Source: Ichthyophis bannanicus (Eukaryota > Chordata > Amphibia > Gymnophiona > Ichthyophiidae). From it: 64,000 nucleotides of DNA. A program made the position numbers and the translations under genes. Where the stretch lies: assembly GCA_033557465.1 (NCBI GenBank), contig CM066035.1, positions 916,680,235 through 916,744,234 on the forward strand, in the 5' to 3' direction. Positions 50,872 through 62,115 of this stretch are shown here, piece after piece (within the stretch, counting starts at the first letter, position 1; each line of letters starts with the position of its first letter). Below the pieces are notes generated by a model. The model was given only the letters and a program-made list of their open reading frames with translations, was not told the origin of the DNA and ran no database searches.

Positions 50872-51700
50872 GTGAAGACAGATGTGCAGGCTTCCAAAAC
50901 GGCGCTGGAGGAGCTTATGAACAAGCTTAAGGAGGAGGTGGGGGAGGTAACAGCCAGGCTGGGAGATCATGAAAACCGCCTGGAAACGCTAGAGCTGCAG
51001 CAAGAGGAGTGGCTCGAGAAGCAACAAGCAGAGGAGAGTTGGAAAGAACAGATCACATTGAAGTTGGAGGATCTGGAGAATCGCTCCAGGAGAAATAATC
51101 TGCGAATAAAAGGAGTCCCCGAGGAGGCGGAATTTAGAGACTGTGCAAAAGTAACGGAGGTGGTGTGCCTGGAGGCCCTGAGGTGAGGAGGAAATGGGTG
51201 AGAGAATACAGCTGGATAGAGCCCATAGGGCACTGGGCCTGGTACCCAACAACCAGCCCAGGGATATAATTATATGCCTCAAGGACTATAAAGTAAAGGA
51301 GAAAATTGCAACTAAAATGAGAGGACTGAGTAACTTCAAGTGGCAGGGCTACTCGGTGGCCATATTTGCTGATCTCTCCTTGGGGATCCTGCAGCGGAGA
51401 GAGTTGGCCCCAATTACTAAAGCCCTCAGGAAAGAGAAGGTGAGGTATCGGTGGCTCTACCCATTCAGACTGGCCTTTTCAAAGGAAGACAGAACTTGGA
51501 GAGTGCAAACCTTGGAGGCGGCTTGGTCAGCCCTTAAAGCGGCAGGCATGGAAGGCCCAGCGGAGGAAGCCAGAGCAGAGTGGTCAAAAGTGGCGCAGGA
51601 GAGAGTGAGGAGGACCCAGCAAGGGGGAGCACAGCAGGAGCAGCATGGAGAGAACGAGGGAGACTACCGGAGATCACAGTGGAGAGGAACAAAGAGATGA
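50872..51700 (+). pseudogene. L1 ORF1 protein, one frameshift
   Basis: Coiled coil (SKTALEELMNKLKEEVGEVT, ENRLETLELQQEEWLEKQ), then LEDLENRSRRNNLRIKGVPE. A stop/frameshift near 51,186 is followed by the RRM (LDRAHRALGLVPNNQPRDII, LKDYKVKEKI, FADLSLGILQRRELAPIT) and C-terminal domain (VRYRWLYPFRLAFSKEDRTW). This is the canonical L1 ORF1p order; the protein trimerises and coats the element RNA. Confidence 0.88.
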
Positions 51701-51779
51701 TGGATAGTGAGCCCAAGTGGAAGCAGGGCTGCTAATGAGGACACATTGTGAAGGGATAAAAAAATGGTTGAAGTACTTG

Positions 51780-52150
51780 CAGGATAAAAGGACTGGTGTA
51801 TAAGGAAGGTATTGGGAGGTTAAAGGGTCTATGGGGGGAGGGTAGAGGGGGAGTTACCGGGGTGAGGGTGGAAAGGGGGGGAGTAGTAGGGGTGGAGGGG
51901 GACCAGGGAGGGGAAGGGGAAGAGGTTGGAAGGGGAGGGGAGGGAGTGGAAAGGGTAGAAGGGGACTGGGAGTAGAAGCGACGAGGGGGGTACCGGGGGA
52001 GTGGCGGGTAACTCACGACTCCACGTTAGCCTGGCTAGAGATGAGGCAGGGAAGGGGGGGTGGGAAGGAGGGGAAGGGGAAGGGGGTAGGGAAGGGGGGA
52101 AGGGGGTAGGAAGGAGGGAGGAGGGGAGGAATGAAGGAACTGAAGGGAGG
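51780..52150 (+). other. Purine-rich inter-ORF spacer
   Basis: Nearly all A and G on the plus strand, with many runs of 3-8 G, between ORF1 and ORF2 of the L1. The C/T-rich frames on the other strand are artefacts. Confidence 0.85.
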
Positions 52151-52700
52151 CAGGGGTAGGGATAGGGAACAGTTGATAGTGGCAACAGTAAACACTAAAG
52201 GGCTACAAACCTGGCGTAAGAGGCGCCTGCTGGAACGGGAGGGCATAAGGTTGGAGGCAGATCTTTTATGCATACAAGAGACACATTTGAAAGTGGGCCA
52301 AGAAGAGTTGTTAAGCTCCAGGAATTATCCTAGGGTGCTGCTGGCGGGTCAAAGAGATCGACCAAGGAAGGGAGGGGTGGGGATAATGATTGGACATAAA
52401 TATAGAGACGCGGTGGTGGAGGAACGGAGGGATCGAAAAGGAAGATGGGTGGCAGTTAAACTAAAGTTAACAGGGGAAGAGGTGTGGGTAGTAAGTATTT
52501 ATGGGCCCAATAAGCAGAGAGGATTTCTATGAGAGGCTCTTGTCGGAACTGAAGGGGTGGGGGGGGGGCCACACCGGTGATAATGGGGGGTGATTTTAAT
52601 GGTACACTAAACCCAAGGCTGGATAATAGAAGAGGTGGGGGAAGGAGAGGAGGAGCATGTTGAAACTAAAGGAGTGATTGGGCATGGTAGATATGTGGAG
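52131..52700 (+). pseudogene. L1 ORF2 AP endonuclease, broken
   Basis: LIVATVNTKGLQTWRKRR, LLCIQETHLK (QET with the catalytic E), GGVGIMIGHKY, VVSIYGPNKQ; after a frameshift near 52,530 the MGGDFNGTLN-type block. The DH block falls near 52,840 (WPDHAPVHIAFDL) in a further frame. This is the N-terminal nuclease that nicks the target. Confidence 0.85.
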
Positions 52701-53095
52701 AGTGCGGTATCAGGGTAAAAAGAGCTACACCTTTTACTCAGCAGCACATGGTACATACAGCAGGTTGGATATGGTGTAGGTGAGTGGGAATTGGGTGTCT
52801 AAGGCGAAAAAGGTGGAAATAGGGAATATAACATGGCCCGATCATGCACCAGTACATATTGCATTTGATCTGGGGGGTGGGGGGGAGAGATGAGGGCGTG
52901 AGATTTTGGAGGCTGAATGAGTCACTATTGAATGACAAGGGCTATGTAGAATGAGTCAAGAGGGTGATTAGGGATTATCTGGAGCATAATTGGGATGGGG
53001 AGGTGTCCACGGGAATAGTGTGGGATGGGTTAAAGGCGGTTGTGAGGGGGCACCTGATTAGTATAGCATCCTAGGAGAAGAAGAAAAAGAGAGCA

Positions 53096-55832
53096 GTGGA
53101 GGACCGGCTACTACAGCGGGTAGAGATGCTAGAAAGGAGGCACCAAGCGGGAGCCAAACCCCAGGTTTTTCAGGAGTTGTTAAAAGTGAGAGGGGAGCTG
53201 AGCCAGCTAAGGGCAGCAGAGATAGCTCATACCTTGGCAAAACTAAAACAGGGGTGGTATGAAGGGGGGAATAGGGTGGGGAGAAGGTTGGCTTGCGGGT
53301 TGAAAGCGCGGCAGCAGAGGTCCATGATAGGGAGTGTGCGCAATCAACAAGGGGTAATGGTGTATAAGGCAGAGGAAATTAGGAAAGTCTTTGTAGCTAA
53401 TTATGAAAAGCTATATAGCAGTGAAGTGAAAGGGGATGGAAAGAAGGGGGAGGAGTTTTTGGCGAAGTGTAGTCTGGGTAAGCTTTCAGAGGGGGAGGCG
53501 GAAGAGTTGGGGAGACCGGTGAGCTATGAAGAGGTAAAGGGAGCAGTGAACTCCTTTAAAGAAGGGAAAGCACCGGATTTAGATGGCTATACGGCAAGAT
53601 TTTATAAAGTTATGCAGGAGGAGATAGGGAGGTTGTTAATGGATGTATTCAATGGGATGTTACGGGGGGAGGGGCTTCCTAGATCTATGGAGGAAGCAGG
53701 TATAATGGTTATACCAAAGGAGGGGAAGGACCATACTGTCTGTGGAGCCTACAGGCCCATATCACTTATTAATTTGGATGCTAAGGTCTTGGCCAAAATT
53801 ATGGTGGCTCGGCTGCAGAGGGTAATGCAGAAGTTGGTCCATAGGGATCAGACGAGGTTCATCAAAGGGAGACAGGGAGGGGATAATATTCGGAAGCTTT
53901 TGAGTGTTATCTGGTCCCTGCAAGAAACAGGGAGGGAGGCTGTCTTTTTGACGGTGGACGCTGAAAAAGCCTTCGACAGAGTGGAATAGCAATTTATGAT
54001 GCAGGTGCTGGCCAGAGTAGGGCTGGGAGAGCAGTTCTTGCGGTGGGTTAGGGCGCTCTACACTTGCCCACGGGCTAGGATAAGGGTAAATGGGGGGTAC
54101 TCTGATAGCTTTAAGTTGTGCAGGGGAATGCGACAGGGGTGTCCCTTTTCACCTTTACTGTTTGCCTTAGTCATAGAGCCGTTGGCGGATTACATTAGGG
54201 GGCAGGTGGATATTAGGGGGATTGAAGTGCAGGGGCAGTTAAGTAAAGTAGCGCTTTTTGCTGACGATGTCATCTACACTTTGGGGCACCCTTTTGTCAG
54301 TCTACCAAACCTGTTGTGGGCTGTAGAGAATTACAGTGAGGTGTCAGGATATACGCTGAACTTAGACAAAACAGAAATATTGGGCTTTAACCTAGCAGAG
54401 GGCCTGGAGAAGAGGTTGCGTGAAAAATTCCCATTTAAGTGGGTGCGAGGTAGTTTTCACTACTTGGGCATTCAGATAGGCAACTCCATAGGTCACTTAC
54501 AGGACTGGAAGTATAATCCCTTGATAGGGGCAATAAGGAGGGATTTAGAAAGGTGGAAGGGGCTACACATGTCATGGATGGGGAGAATAGCTACAATAAA
54601 GATGAATGTGTTACCAAGGCTATTATTTGTTTTTATGGCATTACCGTGTAAAGTCACGAGGAAATGTCTTAAGGTGCTATAGGATCTGATAATGAGATTT
54701 ATCTGGGAGGGGAAGAGGCCGAGAGTGGGTAGACTCACAATGTTTAGGCCACAGGACGAAGGGGGGTTGGGGGTATCTAACTTGGTCAAGTACTATGAGG
54801 CAGCACAGTTGAAAGCTCTGTTTGTATGGAGGGAGAGGGGGGAAACCCTGCAATGGGTCCATATGAAGAAGGAGTGTGGGGAGTGTTTGGAGGCAGTGGT
54901 GTGGGGAGGAGAGGGGAAAGGGTTGGGGGGAGAGAGGCAGAATCCTCAACAAAGGTTAACGTTGCAAATTTGGGGTAAGTGGAAAAACTATTTATTGCAA
55001 GGGAAAAGCGTGTCCCGGGAGACACATTTGCAGAATATGGGCACCTTTGCCCCTGGGAGAGGGGAAGGGATCTTTAAAAAATGGGCGGTGAAGGGGCTGG
55101 AAAGGGTGGGCAGGTGTTGGATGCGACCGGAAGGATAAGGCCCTATGAAGATCGCAAAAGGGACTATGGGGTGAGGGACAATGAATACCATGCTTATATG
55201 CAATTGTGGTGCTATTTGCAGAGGCAGGAGATTAGGCGGGACCTACAAAGCAGTCTAATGGGGTTTGAGGAATTAATGAGTAAACAGGATACAGTAAAAG
55301 GACTGGTCTCTAAATTGTATTGGATATTAATTGCCAAACAGGAGGGTAAGGGTGGGCAGGAACAATGGGAGGAAAAATTGGGGGGTACATGGGAGGAGGG
55401 GAGGTGGAAGGGCATCTACGAGGGGGAGAAGAGGCTTGCGTGGGGAACTGTCCCAAATTTAGGCTCGGGATGCTCTGGACGTCCGCTAAGTTGCAACTCA
55501 TTTATCCGGAAAGGACTGATAGCTGTTGGAAGGGGTGTGGGGAGCGAGGCGACCTCCTACATATGGTCTGGGGGTGCCCAAAAGTGCAGCCTCTGTGGCG
55601 AGAGATGGAGTGTTTTTATAGAGAGGTCACAAGGGTACAGCTAAAGCTTACCCCTGCCCAATTGGTTTTGACTGAGGGAGAGGACGAAGGGAATTGGGGG
55701 CTGGCCATCTTCCTCAGCTACTGTGTTGTGGCGGCTAGATTGTCAGTCTTACAGAAATGGAAAAATAGGGCAATACCAACGATAAGGGAAATCATTGGGA
55801 AGCTGGAATTTCTTGGGGGGGGGGGTAAGTAA
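53096..55832 (+). pseudogene. L1 ORF2 reverse transcriptase and C-terminal domain
   Basis: 53,096-54,682 is one frame with a single stop at 53,987-53,989 (Trp to TAG after DAEKAFDRVE). Blocks: FKEGKAPDLDGYTARFYKV, AYRPISLINLDAKVLAKI, TRFIKGRQGGDN, DAEKAFDRVE, CRGMRQGCPFSPLLFAL, LFADDVIYT and SFHYLGIQIG. The same frame continues after a stop at 54,680 (MRFIWEGKRPRVG). A frameshift between about 55,140 and 55,365 leads to CWKGCGERGDLLHMVWGCP, the L1 C-terminal C..C.H..C motif. Few lesions for 2.7 kb. Confidence 0.9.
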
Positions 55833-56677
55833 AGTGGGAGCCTGTGGTTGTAATAAAGAAGCAAAGCATGTGGAGATATGGCGAGAGTATGAGGCCTGGA
55901 GGGAGAGAGGATGGCATTTCTGGATGCAGGGAGAGGGGGGAGGAAAGGGTGGGGTAGGGAGGAGTGGTATACTGGAGCAATCTCTTAGCTGCTGGGAATA
56001 GGGGGCCATGGAATTGGGGGTATTGGGGGGAGAGGGGGGAAGCACTCAGGGTGGTAGGAGGAAAAAGGGATGGAGTGGTATTGGTCTGGGAGGAGACTAC
56101 CCCGTACACTTTCGGAAGCTGACCTCTGCATAAAAGGCGGAGGAGGGGGGATTGTTGCTGGGGAAACTGGTATCTCTTTATTTTATAATGCTTATTGTTA
56201 ATATTATTGTTATTATTACCAGTTGAGGATAATGATAATCCTTCATCAGATAACCCTGCATTGTATTTAGTTTCCCCTATTTCGCCAAGTTATACTTCCT
56301 GTTAAATGTAACGACCAGACATGTGTAAACTGTCGGATGTTTTCTGTTCAATGTAAACCGCGCTGATGTCTAATAGTGCGGTATATAAGAATTGTTAATA
56401 AATAAATAAATAAATAAATAAATGTCTATTATCAGTATTAATATTGTAAATGTGAGCCAAGTTGAGGCTGAGGTTGATAATGATGTGATATGATGTGACA
56501 GGGGCGGAGCTGGGTGGGGGAGGGGTAGCTGGGAGTAGGGGGCGCTGATGAGAATGGGTACTGGGTGCCACCACTGGAATGATGTTAAGGGGATTTGGAT
56601 GGCGGATTGTTTGTATGTTATGCTGTAAGTTAATAAATAAAAAAATTATTAAATTGGAAAAAAAAAATGTTCCTAGA

Positions 56678-56843
56678 ATAGGTGTGTTTTAAGCAGTTTC
56701 CAGAAGGTTGAGAGGTCATGGGTGTCTCTGGTTTGTGGTAGAAGTGCATTCCATAGGTGTGGGGCATGCAAGGAGAATGCCCTAGAGGAAGTTGATTGGT
56801 TACACTTGGTTAGTTCCTGAGGCAGGTTTAGGTTTGATGTGTT
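56678..56843 (-). mobile_element. Host L2 copy, segment 2: end of ORF2
   Basis: The minus strand reads NTSNLNLPQELTKCNQST, then RAFSLHAPHLWNALL and LSTFWKLLKTHLF followed by a stop: the L2 C-terminus. It joins segment 1 through the L1 insertion and segment 3 through the plus-strand L2. Confidence 0.85.
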
Positions 56844-57660
56844 AACAGAATGCTTCTCTGAATTAACAATCTGGCTAAAGGAACACAATCTCCATATCAA
56901 TCATTCTAAAACGGATATATTAATAGTAACTAAAAATCAATCCTACATACCTCCAACACACATCACTCTCCAAAATCACAACATTACTATAAAAAATGAA
57001 GTGAAATACCTAGGTGTCACCCTTGACTCACACCTTAGTATGGACACACATATTAGAAACATCACTAAGAAAATCTACTTTAAACTCAAAATTTTAAAAC
57101 AACTACATCCTCTTGTACTTCTACATGATTTTCTGAGCATTGTCCAGGCCATCATCACACCACACTTTGATTTCGCAAATCTCACCCTACTAGGAACAAC
57201 AAAACAAAACATTAAAAGACTCCAACTTGCCCAAAATGCAGCAGCAAGAATTGTAATGAAGGTTCCACCATTTGAACACATTACCCCTATACTAGCAAAC
57301 CTTCACTGGCTCCCAATTCAATCCAGAATAAATCACAAATTGATTATCACTACATTTAAGACACTAAATACAATGGCCCCAGTCCCCTTAACAAAACTTA
57401 TTACTAAAGACACATCCCAAACTATGCTACGGAGAGGCCACACGAATAAAATTAGGATCCCGAAAGAATTCACAACTACTAAAAAAACTACTAATAAAAA
57501 AGCGTTTTCACATGCAGCTCCCACCCTATGGAACTCCCTCCCCGAAGAAATAAGGGCATTAAATGATGCAAAGGAACTCCGCAAGAAATTAAAAACATAT
57601 CTATTCATCTCCCATTTTGGCACACTTGAAAATACCTTACCTCTAACAGGTAATGGTTAA
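56844..57660 (+). pseudogene. L2 RT C-terminal domain, open frame
   Basis: About 270 codons without a stop: LHINHSKTDILIV, YLGVTLDSHLSMDTHI, IITPHFDFANLTLLG, LQLAQNAAARIVMK, LANLHWLPIQSRINHKLI, KKAFSHAAPTLWNSLPEEIR. It covers the thumb and C-terminal region after the catalytic site, which is truncated away. Being uninterrupted, it is a recent copy. Confidence 0.88.
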
Positions 57661-57973
57661 TAGCGACCTAAGGTACACCAACTCCAATTCTCCTACCTAA
57701 CTACAATTAAAGTCGATTAAATAACTACTTGTAATTCTTGTAAATAGATATATGTAATAGTTCAAAATATGTAAATAGTTCGATTGTTATTTAACAAATT
57801 CTACTATATTTAATCCATTCATGTTTAATGTATTTAGCAAAATTGTACCTAGTTAACTAATGTTCCATGTAAAACAGACTTGTAAATCTGTTCATTCCTT
57901 GTTCACTGTGAACCGCACCTGATCTGTGGAAGGTAGCGGTATATAAGCAACTGTTAAATAAATAAATAAATAA
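56844..57973 (+). mobile_element. L2-like LINE, 5' truncated, with 7-bp target duplication
   Basis: Inserted in the host L2 between two ATGTGTT copies (56,837-56,843 and 57,974-57,980). Ends in a 3' UTR with 'gtgaaccgcacctgatctg' and (AAAT)n. Confidence 0.88.
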
Positions 57974-57980
57974 ATGTGTT

Positions 57981-58035
57981 GCTTCTCCTTAGGCGGTTTT
58001 CCGGGGTTTTTGATATGATTGAGCGTAAGCAATTA
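57981..58035 (-). mobile_element. Host L2 copy, segment 3
   Basis: The minus strand reads CLRSIISKTPENRLRRSN. It bridges segment 4 (ending IHQLSSN) and segment 2 (starting NTSNLNLPQE) in one L2 frame once the insertions are ignored. Confidence 0.8.
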
Positions 58036-58729
58036 CAGCCTAATTCTGTCCTGAACGTAGAATCCTCTGTACATCCGGTCTGAACTCGACGTACAGAGGA
58101 CGTCGCGATTCTGATCCCGTGGGGTACATCTGGCCCCATGGGATCAGAATCACGATCAGGCCTGAACGTGCAGACCAGGACTGCGATTTAGCCTGGCCTG
58201 CACATACAGGCACTGCCTGACTAACTCAGTCAGGGCTTTTAAATGGAGCCGCAGCACCATGGCATCCAGTTGCCATGGTGCCGTGCCTCCATTTTAAAGC
58301 TGTGATCCCGGCCGCCGGAACAAACTGTTTATTCCCCACAGCCCGACCCCTGATTTGGCCTCCCAGGACCAGGGTCAGGCTGCGAGGAATGCTCTTGCCC
58401 CCTGTCGCCCTTTCCCGGCCCCAGGCCCGCTGACCCCTGACATCCAGGGAAGTTATTCCACCTCGGAGGTGGAATAACTTCCCTGTTCAAGTCGCTGGCC
58501 CCGGATGTACAGGGTTGACATTAGAATCGGCCCTGTACATCTGGGGCCGGTGACCACCCACTGCCCGCCCTCACGCTGCTCCTGATCCTCCCGTTTCCTG
58601 CCCCTGTCTAGCTTCCCTGTAGAACTGGTGAGGAAGCTAGATGCCGGCGGGAGGGGGCACGAATAGCAGGGATGGACGCCCCAACATTGGGACGTCCATC
58701 CCTGCTATTCGTGGCTCGGAATGAGCCTG
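58036..58729. mobile_element. GC-rich foldback MITE, copy 2, with TTA duplication
   Basis: Flanked by TTA (58,033-58,035 and 58,730-58,732). Termini CAGCCTAATTC and CAGGCTCATTC (complement of the right end) form an imperfect inverted repeat. Internal hairpins lie near 58,243-58,292, 58,450-58,482 and 58,661-58,711. A 3-bp TWA duplication suggests the PIF/Harbinger group. No transposase. Confidence 0.8.
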
Positions 58730-58732
58730 TTA

Positions 58733-59245
58733 GAGGATAGTTGGTGGATAACTTTCAATGTTATCATGAGTATTTTATAGTTGGTGCGACTAAGGAGAGG
58801 CAACCAGTGCAACTCTTCTAGTATAGGCGTGATGTGGCTAGTTCGAGGCGAGCGTGTCAGAATATGCGCAGCTGTATGTTGAGCAAGCTGAAGTGGGTGG
58901 AGGGAGCTCTTTGAGAGGCCTTGCAAAATGGCATTGCAGAAGTCAAAGTGTGGTGGCATCATTACCTGGTAGACTATATGGAAATCATGGGACTCAAAGA
59001 GAGGTCGTAAGTGGTGGAACAATTGTAGCTTGCCGTAAATGCATTGTGTTACTTTGTTTATATGTGGCTGGAGTATAAGATGCTGGCCAATTATGACTCC
59101 TAGATATTTTTCCATGGATTTAACCTCGTTAGCTTTTTCAACTTTTAGCACCTTTAGGGGCAGAAATGATCGATTTCTAGTGAGGAATAGGACCTCTGTT
59201 TTCTTGAAGTTTATGTTCATCTTTCCTTTCTGCTGCTGTCATGCA
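58733..59245 (-). pseudogene. Host L2 copy, segment 4: RT C-terminal domain
   Basis: The minus strand from 59,220: NINFKKTEVLFLTRNRSF, KYLGVIIGQHLILQPHI, MMPPHFDFCNAILQGLSKSS, LQLAQHTAAHILTRSPR, LEELHWLPLLSRTNYKIL, ending IHQLSSN at the MITE. Open throughout. The catalytic part is missing beyond 59,250. Confidence 0.88.
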
Positions 59246-59309
59246 GTGAAGGGATGGTCTTAAGTTATGGGTAGTGGGGCTTAGAATGCTTTGATATCTT
59301 ACGATATTT

Positions 59310-59505
59310 ATTTATTTAACAGGTTTTTAATACTGCTTTATCATTTCAGTCAAAGCGGTTTACATTGTAACTTAAACTTGGTAATGTACATTAAACAGGG
59401 ACATTGATAACTCGGACTTGCTCAAGGCGTGCTAGTGGGAACTGAACCCTGGTTTCTGGGTTCCCCAGCCAGTGTCCTTAAGCATTAAGTCACGCCTCCA
59501 CTCCC
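59310..59505 (-). mobile_element. tRNA-headed SINE, family 1 (L2-like tail)
   Basis: The complement reads a head with 'ggagtggaggcgtgactta', 'gggttcagttcccac' and 'cttgagcaagtccgag', then a tail with 'aatgtaaaccgctttgac' and (AAAT)n. More complete than the copy at 23,381. Confidence 0.8.
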
Positions 59506-59510
59506 TGTGC

Positions 59511-60110
59511 ATTTCTATTACTTGCCCTGGCCTAGAGCACTACAGGGTGTCCTTAGGCATGGCCTCTCACCAGCGTTCGCTGGTTTTTATTCTGCACTTG
59601 GTGTGTGGGGTGAGCTATAGACTATGGGGCTGCGTTAGGTGGGTTAAGGCTAGTTTCTGTGGTTGCTTTGTATGAGCTACTGGGATAATGTGGATGCAGA
59701 ATGGTAGGTGTGTTATGTAGCGGGGAAGTGAATTTGGTCATTGGGTACTAGTTTGGGCAGGATCCCACTCTGGAATAGCCCTCATGGTGGGCTCCTTGAT
59801 GAAATGTGGGTAGTCTGGCAAGGGGGAGTATATGGGGAGGTAGGGTCAGGTGGAAAGTGTTATATGGGGTGTGTATGACTGTTCTGCATGTTGTGGGTTG
59901 GTGTGGGGTGGGGTGCTACTGAAGTCCTGCATGGGGCAACACTCGGGTGGTGGTGTTCAGCTGGGAATGTGTTTCTAAGAGACTGACTGTTGGCACATGG
60001 TGATTGCTATTGGTGGGAGACCCTAGGCTGGGGAGGAGTCTCTCCCATTTCTGAGTCTACGTGTTGATTTTTTGATAAGGTATGACCTGTGGCCACTTGA
60101 TAATGGGTAA
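59511..60110. other. Unassigned, probably L1 sequence upstream of ORF2
   Basis: G/T-rich without coding signature. It leads directly into an L1 endonuclease. Confidence 0.4.
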
Positions 60111-61817
60111 AGTTTTTTTTTTCTGGAATGTCTGTGGTTTGAGGAGCCCAATTAAATGCCATAAAGTACTGCGGGCCCTATGGGACAAGTGGGCAGATTT
60201 GGTTTTCTTGCAAGAAACAGATCAGATTGAGATAGAACATGCTAAACTCAAACGGTAGTGGGTTGGTGAGGTCTTTGGTGCATCATCCAGGGGGAAGAAG
60301 ACTGATGTTGGCCTACTGTTTCATAAGCAGGTAGGCTTTGTGGCGGACAACACTATTGTTGACCCCGGAGGTTGTTATCTTTTTGTGCTAGGCAAGTTGT
60401 ACGGAAAACAGGTAGCTCTGGTGAACATTTACACTCCTAATATCTACGATCCCCACTTTTATGAGAAGCTGGGTAAGTATTTTGAGGATATTGATCCAGT
60501 GTTGCTCATTGTGTCCTTGATGAATCTATGGATAGGTCAGGGCTGGCCCGACAGCGTGTAGACCAGCGGCAATAGTGGCTGCTTGGAGTTTGTGAGAGGA
60601 GTATGATCTAGTGGACATGTGGAGAGCTCTCCACCCTATGGACGGATTATACACATATATCCCGAGCCCATGATACTGGTTCCCAGATAGATTTTATTTT
60701 TGGGGTTCCTCTGTATTGTTCGACTGGGTGATCTGGGCTGATATTGGACCATTCATCGTCTCGCTCCATGCTATGGTGTGGGTAGATTTCCATTGGGGAG
60801 CTGCTATGTCTGGAGTCTCCTGGCGGTACCCATTATCGGTGAGCTTGGATACCCATTTCAGCGCTTTCCTGCAGGAGAAGTGGATGTAGTACACTAGGAC
60901 TAATGCTGCCACTGTGGCAGTCCCTCGCTGTATTGGGAAGCCGCAAAGGCAACGTTGCAGGGGCATATAATTGGTGAAATGGCTTCCCGCTGTAAAACTC
61001 TGCACAAGTGGCTGTTGCAGTTAGAGAAGGAATTATGCGTCGCCTGCCAGATGCTTGCTGCCCAACCTATGGCTGCACATAAGACTCCCTCCTTTATAAA
61101 CAAGTCTCTAAATCTGTGCTTTTTTACCGCTACTCATTGTGGCCTTGAGCAAGCCATTGCCTCAGGTACGCTTAGACTGTGAGCCCTTTGGGGATGAGGG
61201 AATAAAAAGTGCCCGTCAGAATATATCTGGAAACCGCTCTGATACACACAGTAAAAGGTGGTATATCAAGTGCCTAAAACATTAATCATAAACCATGTAT
61301 AGCTTCGGGAACAAATCGAGCCTATTTAAGACCGGGAGTGGACAGCAACCTGTGTGGGCTCTTCGGGATGAGCAGGGTCAAGTTTGGAATACAAATTCTC
61401 AAGTGGAGGAGATTTTCCGAAAATTTTATCGGCGTCTTTATTAGGCAGACCCAGAAGTGGAGGAGGCGGCCCAGGGATATCTGGAATGGGTGACCCTACC
61501 TCGATTGACCTCAGAGCAGCAAGAAGCAAGGTGTTACAGATGATTAAGGGGCTTCACTTATGTAGGACTCCAGGCCCTGATGGATTTGGGGGAGAATTTT
61601 ATAAGTTGATATCTGCTGGAGTGGTGAGTCCCCTTTCTGCTTACTCCAATGATTTGGTGCATCGACAGTGTTTCCCATATGAACCAAATTAGGCTGTGAT
61701 AACTGTGCTGCCTAAACCCAGCTGGGACCCCTTCCTAAGAGGCTCCATTTCACTTCTGATTGTCAATATAAAATTGCTTGCCAAGATTATTGTGGATCAC
61801 TTATCTCAGTTTATGCT
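60111..61817 (+). pseudogene. L1-like ORF2: endonuclease and RT start, heavily broken
   Basis: Endonuclease blocks FWNVCGLRSPIKCHK, VFLQETDQIEIEHAKLK (QET with the catalytic E) and LVNIYTPNIYDPHFYEKLGK. After a decayed stretch and a SINE come RT-proximal blocks VWNTNSQVEEIFRKFYRRL, HLCRTPGPDGFGGEFYKLIS and NIKLLAKIIVDHLSQ. The RT breaks at 61,817 where a Penelope element is inserted, and a short continuation follows at 63,174. A third L1 lineage or a distant member compared with the 50.6-kb copy. Confidence 0.8.
61118..61285 (+). mobile_element. tRNA-headed SINE, family 2 type tail
   Basis: 'cattgtggccttgagcaagc' and 'cctcaggtacgcttagactg' followed by 'tgagccctttggggatga' and 'aaaggtggtatatcaagtg'. 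The head is truncated at its 5' end. Confidence 0.65.
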
Positions 61818-61831
61818 GCATCTCATTCATG

Positions 61832-62115
61832 GCTATGTAGGGAAGACTAGTCGGGCTTTGCGTACCCGCTTGATCGAGCATCGTAGTCGTCTTCGCCGTT
61901 TGGTTGAAGGTGCCCCCATGGTTCATCATTTTCAAGCTATGGGGCATGTTTTTGAAGATCTGAAATGTGTAGTTATTACACAATGCACTCCTTCAGTTTA
62001 TGGGGGTGACGTGCAACGGCAGCTATCTCATTTAGAGCAACGCTGGATTTTTTCCCTTCATACTGTGGCTCCTGGGGGTTTGAACGATTCCATTGAATGG
62101 AAAAGCTGTTTATGA
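61832..62115 (+). pseudogene. Penelope GIY-YIG endonuclease, C-terminal part
   Basis: Begins in the nuclease at YVGKTSRALRTRLIEHRS (the YIG strand and following Arg/His helix), then HHFQAMGHVFEDLKCVVI and QRQLSHLEQRWIFSLHTVAP with the conserved Glu, ending WKSCL and a stop. The GIY strand and the RT are truncated away. The 95 codons are open, and the spacing matches the C-terminus of the 14.7-kb Penelope copy (RLEQKIIFQLNSLHPSGFN). The family is different. Confidence 0.88.

Larger units (their letters stand above)
50563..56663 (+). mobile_element. L1-like LINE, about 6.1 kb, with 14-bp target duplication
   Basis: Flanked by AAAATGTTCCTAGA at 50,549-50,562 and 56,664-56,677. It has a 5' UTR, ORF1, a purine-rich inter-ORF spacer, ORF2 (endonuclease, RT, C-terminal Cys domain), a 3' UTR and an A-rich end. 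Near full length. A short L2-type 3' end is embedded at about 56,330-56,425. Confidence 0.9.

Noticed and set aside
51732..52273. Pro/Ser-rich minus-strand ORFs of 86-118 codons
   Set aside because: Antisense of the purine-rich L1 spacer; low-complexity artefact.
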